A stretch of 64,000 nucleotides of DNA from Paenibacillus sp. FSL R5-0766 (GCF_037971845.1 NZ_CP150227.1:434001-498000); one strand, 5' to 3'; counted from the stretch's first letter, positions 26,991-35,715 are shown. Numbers and translations are program-made. Notes: generated by a model from the letters alone, not told the origin.

Positions 26991-27821
26991 TTAAGTATGC
27001 TCCTTTCCTATCGTCATTCGTGTATGCCCTGATCTTGAATCGAGGGTAAAAGACCACCCCATCTCGGCAGCACGCTCTTTCGTAATTCGCAGTCCGTACC
27101 GATCCTTCAGATGAAGAGGATCTCCACGTAGTCCATTCCCATTATCCTGAATATAAATGAACCAGGCAATTGGGTTACCTTCCGCGTGAACCTGAACGCG
27201 GGTAGCCTGCGCATGTTTGCGTACATTCAGTAAACCCTCCCGGATACAGGCGAGCAGTTCCACTTGCTCCTTGGCAGAGAACGTTACACCACTGAGGTCC
27301 CAATGAATCTGTGCACCAGGTACCGTTTCTTTGACGAGAACTTCGACCTGCGCATGCAGTGAAATAATCTCGGGTGCCACGGTAGAGGAGGGAACATAAC
27401 GCAACTGGGCAATGGCTTGCCTTACATATGTATTGACTTCATGCACGGTTTTTTGAATCTCCTGGATCTCATGCTCATGCCCGCTCCCTGCCAGACTACG
27501 GCCTGCTTTATCGGTCTTTACTGACAGTAGGAAAAGAGACTGAGATATGCCGTCGTGAAGTTCCCGTGCCAATTGGTCACGAGCTTCCAGAGCTGCTTTC
27601 GCGGCACGTTCCTGCTCCAGAGCAGCCCTGGCACCTTCGAGCATGTGGAACAATCGGCTGAGCAGGGTCACGCTGACGAGGTAAACGATGACGGGTGTTA
27701 ACCAGTTTCCAGCATCCATCGAAAGGTACGGCATCAGAAACTGATGGCGAATATATTCCCAGATGCCAACCGTGAAAGTGGGGATCAGCAGAATCATCCA
27801 TTTAATTTGTTTATAGGACAT
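26991..27821 (-). CDS. HisKA_3-type sensor histidine kinase
   Basis: A 276-aa kinase with two N-terminal TM helices (about 8-25 and 42-60), almost no external loop, a short coiled coil and the HisKA_3 motif ELHDGISQSLFLL with the phospho-accepting His near residue 89. An HATPase domain follows (IREGLLNVRKHAQA as N-box, DNGNGL as G1). The small sensor suggests detection within or at the membrane, as in LiaS/DesK-like kinases. It is first of a two-gene operon with the NarL-type regulator. Confidence 0.9.
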   Translation of the reverse strand: MSYKQIKWMILLIPTFTVGIWEYIRHQFLMPYLSMDAGNWLTPVIVYLVSVTLLSRLFHMLEGARAALEQERAAKAALEARDQLARELHDGISQSLFLLSVKTDKAGRSLAGSGHEHEIQEIQKTVHEVNTYVRQAIAQLRYVPSSTVAPEIISLHAQVEVLVKETVPGAQIHWDLSGVTFSAKEQVELLACIREGLLNVRKHAQATRVQVHAEGNPIAWFIYIQDNGNGLRGDPLHLKDRYGLRITKERAAEMGWSFTLDSRSGHTRMTIGKEHT

Positions 27822-28125
27822 GAATGCAGAACTCCTTTGATCTAGGATTAGCTTAATGAGGTACTTTATTTATACAGGGATGGGACCATTATAACGCAAG
27901 CTTGTCCAAGACCCTAGTCTGTGTCTTTGGAGAAAGCTGGGGAGGATCTGGGAGTATTTAAAAGGATATCTAAGAATGACAAGGGGTGAAATGTTGTCAC
28001 GCTAGGTGAGGGTTGGTGTGACCAGCTGAGGAAGGCTGAGTCCGTTTTCCCTATCGGAGAAGGTCCTCTATACTTATATAGAACGTGAATTCATTACAAA
28101 ACATGTTAAGGAGTGAAGCAACAAC
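27822..28125. other. Divergent intergenic region
   Basis: These 304 bases lie between the histidine kinase gene (minus) and the 55-aa gene (plus). They hold the plus-strand ribosome site AAGGAG. An AT-rich TATACTTATATAG near 28069 is a possible -10 region. I see no gene or repeat. Confidence 0.4.
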
Positions 28126-28293
28126 ATGAGTCAAGAAGTATTGGAACGTCGCAGTGAATTGCTCAAAAAGAACATTCACCAGATGCTTGTTCAAGACAAT
28201 CAGCACGGTATCAGTCGCCAAGACAACATGTTTTTGCAGCAGATGATTAAAGAGCTGCATCAGACCTCACATGAACTGAATACCAAATCTTAA
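28126..28293 (+). CDS. Small 55-aa hypothetical protein
   Basis: MSQEVLERRSELL begins a highly charged, mostly helical 55-residue soluble protein ending ELNTKS. It has no signal or TM segment and no Cys. AAGGAG lies 12 bases before the ATG, and a strong terminator follows the stop, so the unit is complete and monocistronic. I do not recognise the family. Regulatory or sporulation-linked roles are common for such proteins but nothing here shows it. Confidence 0.6.
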   Translation: MSQEVLERRSELLKKNIHQMLVQDNQHGISRQDNMFLQQMIKELHQTSHELNTKS

Positions 28294-28350
28294 TGTAGAA
28301 TCTGCACGAGAATGAAGTTGTCTGGTGTACGATTCATTCCATGAAAATGA

Positions 28351-28397
28351 AAATGGCGCTATCTCCGATCAGACCGGGGATAGCGCTTTTACTTTTT
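28351..28397. terminator. Terminator after the 55-aa gene
   Basis: GGCGCTATC.CCG pairs with CGG.GATAGCGC, followed by TTTTACTTTTT. A run on the other side also makes it usable for the convergent GGDEF/HD-GYP gene. Confidence 0.75.
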
Positions 28398-28426
28398 CTG
28401 GGCTTATAGAAGAAGCTCTTTTTATT

Positions 28427-30259
28427 TTACTGCAACTGTTGCTGAGCGGTTCTTTTCTCAATATATTGAATGAACAACTCGGCAAGCTCCGGATCGAACT
28501 GTGAACCCGAACATGAGCGTAGCTCCCGAATCGCTTCTTCCACGTTCTTGGTTTCCTGATACGGCCGCTCTGTCGTCATGGCATCAAAGGAGTCAATCAC
28601 GGTCAGCATCCGGCAGAGCCGGGGAATCTCGTTACCCTTCAGGCCGTAAGGATAGCCTTTGCCATCATAGCGCTCGTGGTGAAGTTCAATATACGGAATC
28701 AGATCCGCGAAGCGATCGTTCGTGATCACCATTTTTTTGCCCCAGGTGACATGTCCTTTGATCGTTTCCCATTCTTCTGCGGTGAGCTTGTCCTTTTTGT
28801 TCAGAATGGACCATGGAATCTCCAGTTTGCCGATGTCATGAATCAGTGCTCCCAGCACAAAACGACGTTTCTCCGCATTGTCCAGTGTGAGCAATTCACT
28901 GATATCGAGTGCATATTTGTAGACCCGTTTGGAATGTTTAAACGTATCCATATCCTTGTATCTGAACAAATTAAGCTGCTGCTCGATGTCACGAACGTCC
29001 TGTACCAGATCAATCTCGTGTTCCATGCCATCATTGCTGCCGTGGCGGTGTACGTTGTTCTTGCCCTGTTTCTTCGCATAATACAGTGCTTTATCCGCCT
29101 GATCCACAAGCTGGGATTTGTTATACATATCCACCTGATAGGGCGCGACGCCAGCAGAGAAGGAGAGACAACCGTGTGGAAACACTTCAACGCCTTCAAA
29201 CGGCGTGTCGTTCAGTTGTTTACGCAGCTTGTTCATGAACCTGTAGGATTCGTCCAACTCCATGCCTGGCATGAGCAAAGTGAACTCTTCCCCTCCATAA
29301 CGAAAGGCGGTAACAGGTGTGCCTTCCGTCTTTCGCATCAGAAAATCCCCCAGCAGGGCCAGCAGACTGTCACCTTGAAGGTGGCCAAACCGATCGTTAT
29401 ACTTTTTGAAATCATCGATATCAATAAGTCCCAGACAGAGCGGGGTTCCCTGCGTTCGAGCGGTAGTCAGTTCATTTTCCAACATACTCTCAAAATAGCT
29501 ATGGTTGAACAGACCCGTACGTTGATCCGTGTTAGCTTTCTCCTCAATGGTCTGATACATCACAAACAACTGCCTGAATGCGTGGGACAGAAGAATGCTG
29601 AGACTCAGATACAACAACAGGCCAAGTACGCCATTGTGCACAACCAGAATTGTCAGGACCAGCGCCAGAATCAGCGTACATAAATAAACCAGCAGCGATT
29701 CCGTAACGAATGCCCGCTTCATCTGCTGTAATGCATCCTTTGTTGAGAAATGAAAGAATAAGCCAAGTGTGATCGTGTTGATGATGAAGTAGGCTGCGAG
29801 CGCTGCAAAATAAGGAATCAGGTTATAGCCGTCCAGAGTTCCCGATTGCCCGCCAGTCCACTCAAACACGGCAGCTGCTCCCGTAATCATGATACTGTAG
29901 ATGCTGAAATTGACAATGTGTTTCCACCAGGTGAGCTTGCGCTCTTTGATTAACAAGATGATGGAGACAGGTAGCAGTACAGACAGACTGAAAGCTCCGC
30001 CAAACATGAATATACAGGCAAGGTATACCGATGAATCCATGGATTGCTGATTGCCTTTGGGTGGAATCTGGAACGTGAAATAATCCAGAATTAACGCCGC
30101 ACCCAGCATGGTGTAGACCATGACCCAATCCGCCGTGGTTAGATGAAGGTAAGACCATTTATTCATGTACAGAAAAACACCGATCCCGGTACAACTAAGC
30201 AAAATAACATACAGACTGCTTCGATCTGCCTTATGGATAAGGTTACGAATAAAGTTCAT
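28427..30259 (-). CDS. Membrane GGDEF / HD-GYP bifunctional c-di-GMP protein
   Basis: A 610-aa protein with a membrane sensor region of about seven TM helices (1-235), then a GGDEF domain (about 245-405) with RYGGEEF, which keeps the active GG(D/E)EF loop, then a HD-GYP domain (about 430-600) with HDIGK and HHERYDGKGYP. So both a diguanylate cyclase and a c-di-GMP phosphodiesterase of the HD-GYP type look intact in one chain. It may set c-di-GMP from a membrane signal, for motility, biofilm or sporulation. Fusion of GGDEF to HD-GYP is less common than GGDEF-EAL. Monocistronic. Confidence 0.9.
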   Translation of the reverse strand: MNFIRNLIHKADRSSLYVILLSCTGIGVFLYMNKWSYLHLTTADWVMVYTMLGAALILDYFTFQIPPKGNQQSMDSSVYLACIFMFGGAFSLSVLLPVSIILLIKERKLTWWKHIVNFSIYSIMITGAAAVFEWTGGQSGTLDGYNLIPYFAALAAYFIINTITLGLFFHFSTKDALQQMKRAFVTESLLVYLCTLILALVLTILVVHNGVLGLLLYLSLSILLSHAFRQLFVMYQTIEEKANTDQRTGLFNHSYFESMLENELTTARTQGTPLCLGLIDIDDFKKYNDRFGHLQGDSLLALLGDFLMRKTEGTPVTAFRYGGEEFTLLMPGMELDESYRFMNKLRKQLNDTPFEGVEVFPHGCLSFSAGVAPYQVDMYNKSQLVDQADKALYYAKKQGKNNVHRHGSNDGMEHEIDLVQDVRDIEQQLNLFRYKDMDTFKHSKRVYKYALDISELLTLDNAEKRRFVLGALIHDIGKLEIPWSILNKKDKLTAEEWETIKGHVTWGKKMVITNDRFADLIPYIELHHERYDGKGYPYGLKGNEIPRLCRMLTVIDSFDAMTTERPYQETKNVEEAIRELRSCSGSQFDPELAELFIQYIEKRTAQQQLQ

Positions 30260-30376
30260 AAAAAATCTCCTGCTTGAGTTTAGTCTAATCTTGATGTGTA
30301 TATAGTTGGTGTTCTTCTATAGGGATATACTATATAGATGTATAACATACCAAGTTGCCTGCCAAAAATCCAGACA

Positions 30377-30405
30377 GAAAAAACAGGCCGCTGGCAGCCT
30401 GTTTG
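30377..30405 (-). terminator. Terminator of the 34-aa gene unit
   Basis: On the minus strand AAACAGGCT and GCCTGTTT form a stem with a short loop, followed by TTTT, 22 bases after the stop of the 34-aa gene. Confidence 0.75.
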
Positions 30406-30426
30406 TCTTGTTTGGCGGTATGGATA

Positions 30427-30531
30427 CTAGCCGCCCAGCTTGTATCCCGAAGTTAATGCTACAACGACAGAAGCCACGATGATTGCGTTGATGACAATGC
30501 GGGAATATTTCACACCTTCAAATTTTTTCAT
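30427..30531 (-). CDS. 34-aa single-pass membrane peptide
   Basis: MKKFEGVKYSRIV starts a 34-residue peptide with a positive N-terminus, one hydrophobic helix (about residues 11-27) and a short tail KLGG. GGGAGGTC lies eight bases before the ATG and a terminator follows, so it is probably translated. It is 39 bases downstream of the DUF5317 gene and likely in its operon. The family is not recognised. Its size and layout fit the small membrane proteins that modulate a membrane partner, for which DUF5317 is the obvious candidate. Confidence 0.6.
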   Translation of the reverse strand: MKKFEGVKYSRIVINAIIVASVVVALTSGYKLGG

Positions 30532-30570
30532 GGAGAAGACCTCCCTTCCTTGGAGTCTACCTGGTTCTCA

Positions 30571-31161
30571 TTAAGCCTGATGAGTTTTAGCAGGTTGCAC
30601 AGCCTTTTTGTCCCGATTCACCATCATGTATTGGATAAAAAGGAATATGCCAACGTTCATGACCACATCACCGATACTGATCACCTGAGTCCGTGGATAA
30701 GGACTGGAGAGTGGGATGATATCACCGAGAAAAGGCAGATTTGTAGATGCATCCATCATAAAATGCTTTGATACGGCGCCGCCTTCCCTGAGCATGTCTA
30801 CATAATAGGGACCCAGTACAGCGGAGGCTTCCACAGAAACAGGCATGCGCCCACCATTTACAGCCATAACGGCAAAATTGAGAAATACCCCAATCCAGAT
30901 GAGCATGAAACCGGTATGGTGTCTGTTGAGCCACAGGAAAGCAAGCCCTGTAATGTAGACGGCAGCAAAGAGATATCCATTAATGGATGCCACCCATTCG
31001 AATCGTTCCTGGAGATAGAAAATAAAGAACTGGATTAGTAACAATACAGGGAAAATCCAGCCGCTTCGCAGCTTGAGTGCTGCAAACTGGTTGAGCCCAT
31101 GCCGCAACCCGCCCCGAAAAAATCCAACGATCAAGCCTAGTAGAATACCGTCATATACCAT
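30571..31161 (-). CDS. DUF5317 family membrane protein
   Basis: A 196-aa polytopic membrane protein with about five TM helices. The family's recognisable segment FAVMAVNGGRMPVS lies in the middle and the DVVMNVGIFLFIQ helix at the end. Members are uncharacterised and occur in Bacillota, often near signalling HD-GYP or GGDEF genes, as here. It likely forms an operon with the 34-aa membrane peptide. An IS110 element is inserted about 200 bases upstream and may separate it from its former context. Confidence 0.8.
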   Translation of the reverse strand: MVYDGILLGLIVGFFRGGLRHGLNQFAALKLRSGWIFPVLLLIQFFIFYLQERFEWVASINGYLFAAVYITGLAFLWLNRHHTGFMLIWIGVFLNFAVMAVNGGRMPVSVEASAVLGPYYVDMLREGGAVSKHFMMDASTNLPFLGDIIPLSSPYPRTQVISIGDVVMNVGIFLFIQYMMVNRDKKAVQPAKTHQA

Positions 31162-31373
31162 GGAGTAACTCCTGTTCGTGCGGAGATATGCAATATGATT
31201 GCGTGTTTGTGTACATAAAGGATTCGACCTTATATTGGTAAATCCTGCATGAGAAAAATGATTTTGTAGAAGAAATTTGCAAAATGCTGAACAAAAACCA
31301 GCTAATGTTTGTCAAGCATTTCAGGTTGGATGAGTTTTCTTTTCATGTTATACTTTTTTCGACCAATGCAAAT

Positions 31374-31399
31374 AACCTCCACTGCAATGGAGGTTTTGG
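31374..31399 (-). terminator. Hairpin after IS110 transposase
   Basis: CCTCCA and TGGAGG pair around a six-base loop, preceded by A and followed by T on each strand, 12 bases after the transposase stop. Confidence 0.6.
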
Positions 31400-31410
31400 T
31401 TAAATATGGA

Positions 31411-32589
31411 TTAAACTTGGTAGGGCTGGCCCTTCTGCAAGATGGCGAAAATGTGATGCAACAGCTTGTTTGCGCAGGCGATCACAGCCACCTTGTAGGG
31501 CTTGCCCTCGTTTCTTTTTTTCTCGTAGTACGAACGGATTCTTGCATTCGCATTCTTTCGCATTCCACATTGCACCGCTAAATATAGCGAACGTCTGAGC
31601 CTTTTAGAACCTCGTTTCGTGATTCGTGTACTTGTCGCTGTGAACTTTCCTGAACTGAAAATCCCGGGGTCAAGGCCCGCAAACGCCACAAGTTGCTTCG
31701 CATCACTAAACTGTTTCACATCACCTAGTTCAGCTACAATGGCTGCGGCCAGTTTCGTTCCAATTCCCGGGATACTTCTCACCAGTTCGACTTCGGGCAG
31801 ATTTTCTGCGAGTTCCTCCATTTGTTTTTCGAGTTCCTCCAGTTGCTGAATCATCGTCAACAATAAAGAGACCATTCCGAGCAGTGCCTTGCTTTGAGCG
31901 GGGCTACGCCGAATTCCTCTCCATTCATCCAGTACTTCCTCCAGTTTTCTCGCTTTTTCATGGGCCCATCGCTTGGAATGGGATCGTCCCGAATTACCCT
32001 GAATGACTTCATTCCAATTCGCCACACTTCCCTCCAAACAATGAGACAGCACCGTCAATGATGTGGTTGAAAACACATTGTAAAATATCTGCTCATACGC
32101 CGGAAACACTTGCTCCAGCAAGGCTCTGCTGTTCAGCTTCGCCTGCACAAAGATTCCCGTGACAAACTCATGCTGCCGAGTCAAATGCTGTAGCTCTGTA
32201 AACGTCTCATCCCAATTTCGATGTGGCTTCACGTCGCCGCGATAGTACATCTCTGCCAGATGCCAAGCATCTGCAGCATCTGTTTTAACTTTGCGTAACT
32301 GCGTTCCCTTGGCTCGCTTGGATTGCAAGGGATTCACAATGTAGTAGGTGTAGCCACTCCGATTCAGACAGGACACCAAGGCACGATGGTAATGCCCAGT
32401 CGCTTCCAAAACAACCACAGGAGCAACACCCGTTTCGGCTTGAAGGGCCCCTAACATCTCCGTGAATTGTTCGAATCCACTCGCAGCATGCTCAATGACG
32501 ATAGCTTTGCCAACGGGTTCATTTCGTTTTTGAAACGCCTGTATCACACTTGAACCTTTAGCGACATCTACACCAACAACAGGTTCCAT
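31411..32589 (-). CDS. IS110-family transposase (DEDD)
   Basis: A 392-aa recombinase. The N-terminal DEDD_Tnp_IS110 RuvC-like domain shows D8 in GVDVAKG, E in VVVLEATGHYH, and the Asp pair in VKTDAADAWHLAE. The C-terminal Transposase_20 domain has SIPGIGTKLAAAI and GLDPGIFSSGK with the catalytic Ser region. The gene appears intact. ATG 32589 follows AAGGAGTG; an upstream in-frame extension to 32646 has no ribosome site. IS110 enzymes act with a bridge RNA encoded in the element's non-coding end. Confidence 0.9.
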   Translation of the reverse strand: MEPVVGVDVAKGSSVIQAFQKRNEPVGKAIVIEHAASGFEQFTEMLGALQAETGVAPVVVLEATGHYHRALVSCLNRSGYTYYIVNPLQSKRAKGTQLRKVKTDAADAWHLAEMYYRGDVKPHRNWDETFTELQHLTRQHEFVTGIFVQAKLNSRALLEQVFPAYEQIFYNVFSTTSLTVLSHCLEGSVANWNEVIQGNSGRSHSKRWAHEKARKLEEVLDEWRGIRRSPAQSKALLGMVSLLLTMIQQLEELEKQMEELAENLPEVELVRSIPGIGTKLAAAIVAELGDVKQFSDAKQLVAFAGLDPGIFSSGKFTATSTRITKRGSKRLRRSLYLAVQCGMRKNANARIRSYYEKKRNEGKPYKVAVIACANKLLHHIFAILQKGQPYQV

Positions 32590-32599
32590 ATGCTCACTC

Positions 32600-32850
32600 C
32601 TTATCTTTTGTTTCGCCGGTCCTTTCCACGATGGTTCCAAACCCATAGCTTCGCTTGTTATACGGGGTCAACTGCCCCTACCAGCCCAAACATGGTCTTT
32701 TGGAGGTCGTGGGAGAACTGTTTTTGTTACGAGGTCCTAGCCCCTAAAACCGCCACGTTCTCCCGGCTTCCCCCATCGTAAAACGACCACAAAAAAAGGC
32801 CAACCAGTAATTACTGGCTAACCTGATAATACGAAAACCGCCTTTACGAA
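32600..32850 (-). ncRNA. Candidate IS110 bridge RNA region
   Basis: The non-coding stretch upstream of the IS110 transposase (about 260 bases) is where IS110-group elements encode the guide (bridge) RNA with target- and donor-binding loops. Several internal inverted repeats are visible, including a palindrome CCAGTAATTACTGG at 32804-32817. I cannot delimit the RNA or assign the loops by eye. Confidence 0.3.
32791..32820 (-). terminator. Perfect hairpin with T-run at IS110 left end
   Basis: On the minus strand CCAGTAATTACTGG (perfect palindrome), then TTGGCC and seven T. It looks like a Rho-independent terminator in the upstream end of the IS, and could shield the transposase from outside transcription or end a structured RNA. 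Confidence 0.55.
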
Positions 32851-32892
32851 TCTAGGGGTCGAAACCCCTGTAAAATTCGGTAAAGGACGGCT
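32833..32892 (-). terminator. Terminator of the S-layer-like gene
   Basis: On the minus strand CCTTTACCGAAT pairs with ATTCGTAAAGG around an inner AGGGGT/ACCCCT stem, followed by TTTT. It lies about 50 bases after the stop at 32944. Confidence 0.65.
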
Positions 32893-32943
32893 GCTTATGG
32901 TGCCAAAATACGAGCTTTAATTCGGTTGGAGACGGCATTTATT

Positions 32944-34365
32944 TTATTCGGATCCACCGTTCAGATAGTTGAAGAAAGGCTGATCCACCCAGAAGTCATA
33001 CGTCGTAATGTCCGCATCAGGTGCCAACTTCAGGAAACCTTCCCGAATGGATTTGGCATTCTCTTTCAGAGAGAAGGACTGAGCATAGTAATTGCCAAGC
33101 GCGATCTTATTATTGGAAATGACAGGGTAGTTCGCCAATGCAGTTGGTGAATAATACAGCGGTTGCCACCAGGAACTGAGAATCAGTGGAGATGTACTGT
33201 CACTGTTCTTCTTGGCGTATTTCAGCACAATGTCGTTGAAGTGGACTTTGTCTGCCACATTGTTGAACTCGAACTGAATATCATATTCCTTCGCAGAGGC
33301 AATATAGTTACCGTTATCGATCTGTGTCACTTTATAATCAGGTGTTTCCTTCGGCTCGCCCCATTCCTTCAAATAAATGAAGGCAGATGTCTTCGGCTGG
33401 AATTGTACATCGGCGTCAATACCTTCGCTACGCAGCAAACCAACCAACTGTACAGCATGCTGAATATTATCGTGGCCGTAGGTAAGTGTCAGTTCATCGA
33501 TAAAGTTGGAATCAAAGCGGCTATCCTTCAGGTTATAACCTGTTACGAGATCATCTCGCAGCGCCTGATCCACAATCTTTCTCAGCTCAGGTGATTCGAT
33601 CAGATCCGCTGTGCGATATGCAGCATACAGTTTGGAATAGATGTCCGCATCGCCGGAACGCCCAATCTCATGTTTGTATTTCCCTTGACTGACCAGTACG
33701 CGTCCAAGCAAAGTATTAGCGAAATCTTTACTTGCTACGCCACCTTTAAGGAGAGCGGGGTATAGGCTTTCGGGAATCAGGCCTGTATCGATCGCTGCAG
33801 CCAGTTCCTGTGCGGCTTGTCCCTGAACACGGTTCGGGTTAATGCCAACTTTGGCAAGCGCTTTGGCTGTTTTCTCTGCAGGATATGTATAAGCCAGTTC
33901 CTTGAATCCGGCTGTTTTCACCGCGATGAAGACCGCTGCATAAGTGCTCAGTTGATCCTTGGCACGTACTTCTGTACCCGTAAGAACCCCATTATTGTAC
34001 AAGGATACGGCAGCATCATATGAAGAATCACCAGAAGACAGATCGGTAAAGACAGGAGCTTTGGCTTCACTGTCACTTGCTTGAGTTGCTTCCGTGATGG
34101 CTGCAATGGCTTGAATGAAATCACCTTTGGTAATCTGTTGCGGCAATTGAATGTTATATTTCGCTTGCAAGAATTGAGCAAAATCCGCTGCGCTCTCCGT
34201 ATAGGCAACTGGCGCCTGAGCCACCGGTCCTTTGACACTTTGTGATGTGGTTGGTTTAGCCGGAGTTGCAGATGCTGCAGAAGCGGAAGCAGGCAAGCTT
34301 AGGCTGCCGAGTGTTACCGGAGCGGCGAGTAGGGCCGCCAACGTGATCTGGGTGATTTTTTTCAA
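32944..34365 (-). CDS. Secreted S-layer homology-like protein
   Basis: A 473-aa exported protein. The signal peptide (1-about 30) ends in SASA; no lipobox. Residues about 55-185 hold two or three SLH-like units (FAQFLQAKYNIQLPQQITKGD; VFTDLSSGDSSYDAAVSLYNNGVL in part; AAVFIAVKTAGF), the type that binds secondary cell-wall polymers. The C-terminal half (about 240-473) is a globular domain of unknown function with no motif I recognise. AGGAGG precedes the ATG. Monocistronic, with a terminator. A cell-surface role is supported only by signal and SLH-like region. Confidence 0.7.
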   Translation of the reverse strand: MKKITQITLAALLAAPVTLGSLSLPASASAASATPAKPTTSQSVKGPVAQAPVAYTESAADFAQFLQAKYNIQLPQQITKGDFIQAIAAITEATQASDSEAKAPVFTDLSSGDSSYDAAVSLYNNGVLTGTEVRAKDQLSTYAAVFIAVKTAGFKELAYTYPAEKTAKALAKVGINPNRVQGQAAQELAAAIDTGLIPESLYPALLKGGVASKDFANTLLGRVLVSQGKYKHEIGRSGDADIYSKLYAAYRTADLIESPELRKIVDQALRDDLVTGYNLKDSRFDSNFIDELTLTYGHDNIQHAVQLVGLLRSEGIDADVQFQPKTSAFIYLKEWGEPKETPDYKVTQIDNGNYIASAKEYDIQFEFNNVADKVHFNDIVLKYAKKNSDSTSPLILSSWWQPLYYSPTALANYPVISNNKIALGNYYAQSFSLKENAKSIREGFLKLAPDADITTYDFWVDQPFFNYLNGGSE

Positions 34366-34576
34366 ATGAATAGCCTCCTTAAAATGGGTTGGAAATTAAT
34401 TAGCTTTGGGTTATAATTCTGACAATTCCTATCAGAATAGAATAATTGGATTGACTTTAGCACGGAGACGCGCTGGATGTCAACGAAAAAAAGCTTGATA
34501 CAGAACGGTTTCCAAAGCTTGGTAGAAAGTGAATTGTCAATTATATTCTATTTGAGTGTATACGCTCAAAGATTTA

Positions 34577-34606
34577 TTGACAAGGATCGACAGTATCCGC
34601 TAGGAT
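34577..34606 (+). promoter_or_regulatory. sigma-A promoter of nucleoside transporter genes
   Basis: TTGACA at 34577-34582, 18 bases, then TAGGAT at 34601-34606, 36 bases before the lipoprotein start. Upstream at about 34411 an ATTCTGA/TCAGAAT inverted repeat could be an operator shared with the divergent gene. Confidence 0.5.
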
Positions 34607-34641
34607 AAGAAAAAAGAATGTTGAAAAGGGGTATTTTCAAA

Positions 34642-35673
34642 ATGAAAAGAGGTTTATCGTTCGTCTTATCGATCATCATGTTGGCTATTTTGTTAGCAGC
34701 TTGTGGAAATTCGGCTTCCAAAGACGAACAATCCGCCCAAGGCAGTGATTCGGAGAAATCTCTTCGGATGGCCCTCGTACTTCCCGAAAAAATAGGGGTT
34801 AACCCTTTCTTTGTACAGATGGATGAAGGCTTCAAAAAAGCAGGTGAAGAATTCAAAGTAGATACCAAGACGATTGAATCGACAGACCCGGCAGCATTTG
34901 AACAAAATCTGCGTGCTGCGGTTGCCGAGAATTATGATCTGATTATTACAGCAACTTTCCAGGCAGAAGATGCATTGAAGAAAGTCGCAGCAGAGAATCC
35001 GGACAAGTCTTTTGCAATTGTAGATACAACCGTTGATCTTCCTAACGTTCGTAGCGTTGGTTTCCGTGAATATGAAGGGGCGTACCTGCTCGGTGCAGCT
35101 GCTGGATTGTCCACCAAAACAGACAAAGTCGGCATGATCGCAGCAATGGATGTACCATTGATCAAGAAATATACGGAAGGGTTCAAAGCTGGATTGGAAT
35201 CCGTTAATCCGGATGCAGAATTCCTCGTGAACTATGTAGGTGGATTTAATGACCCGGCCAAAGCAAAAGAATTGGCGCTGGTACAATTCGGCAAAGGCGC
35301 TGATTTCATCGCTGGCGCATCCGCTGTAGGTGATCTCGGCGTGTTCGAAGCAGCGAAAGAAAAAGGATTCTACACTTCCGGTCAGGATACGGACCGTACT
35401 GTTGAAGACCCGGAACATATCGTATTGTCTCAATTGAAGTCAACCGATACGGTTGCTTATGAGACCGTGAAAGATTTTGTTGAAGGCAACTTCAAAGCAG
35501 GTGCAGTAAACTATGGTTTGAAAGAAGACGGTGTAGGCCTGACTTACGTTACACGTGATAGCGAATCCCCATTGAATGCTTTTGTTGGACAAGAAGTGAT
35601 CGACAAGGTTAAAGCAATCAAGGATGATATTGTATCCGGCAAAATCGTAGTTAAAGATCCATTGCAACAATAG
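34642..35673 (+). CDS. BMP-family (PnrA-like) nucleoside-binding lipoprotein
   Basis: A 343-aa lipoprotein. The lipobox LAAC gives C21. The BMP (PF02608) fold shows the family segments SLRMALVLPEKIGVNPFF (in part), NYDLIITATFQAEDAL, FAIVDTTVDLPNV, GAYLLGAAAGL and YTSGQDTD with substrate-site residues. PnrA-type members bind purine nucleosides. ATG 34642 is chosen for AAAAGGGG about 10 bases upstream; an ATG at 34618 lacks one. It is first of an ABC operon with ATPase and two permeases and, further on, a nucleoside phosphorylase. A strong hairpin after it likely keeps its level above that of the other subunits. Confidence 0.9.
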   Translation: MKRGLSFVLSIIMLAILLAACGNSASKDEQSAQGSDSEKSLRMALVLPEKIGVNPFFVQMDEGFKKAGEEFKVDTKTIESTDPAAFEQNLRAAVAENYDLIITATFQAEDALKKVAAENPDKSFAIVDTTVDLPNVRSVGFREYEGAYLLGAAAGLSTKTDKVGMIAAMDVPLIKKYTEGFKAGLESVNPDAEFLVNYVGGFNDPAKAKELALVQFGKGADFIAGASAVGDLGVFEAAKEKGFYTSGQDTDRTVEDPEHIVLSQLKSTDTVAYETVKDFVEGNFKAGAVNYGLKEDGVGLTYVTRDSESPLNAFVGQEVIDKVKAIKDDIVSGKIVVKDPLQQ

Positions 35674-35715
35674 TTTTGAATGTTCTTTTCAATGAATGAG
35701 TGATGGAAATGATCA

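Larger units (their letters stand above)
31370..32870 (-). mobile_element. IS110-family insertion sequence (boundaries approximate)
   Basis: An element of about 1.5 kb around one DEDD transposase gene. There are no terminal inverted repeats to define the ends, as usual for IS110. The left (upstream) non-coding end is about 250-280 bases, bounded by the terminator of the S-layer-like gene near 32833. The right end after the stop is short, with a hairpin at 31374-31399. It is inserted between the DUF5317 gene and the S-layer-like gene. Exact ends need comparison with an empty site. Confidence 0.65.

Noticed and set aside
28051..28260. 69-aa open frame on the minus strand
   Set aside because: It is antisense to the 55-aa gene at 28126, which has a ribosome site and terminator.
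34366..34641. Purine riboswitch upstream of the nucleoside transporter
   Set aside because: I see no conserved purine aptamer core; only a promoter and a short inverted repeat.
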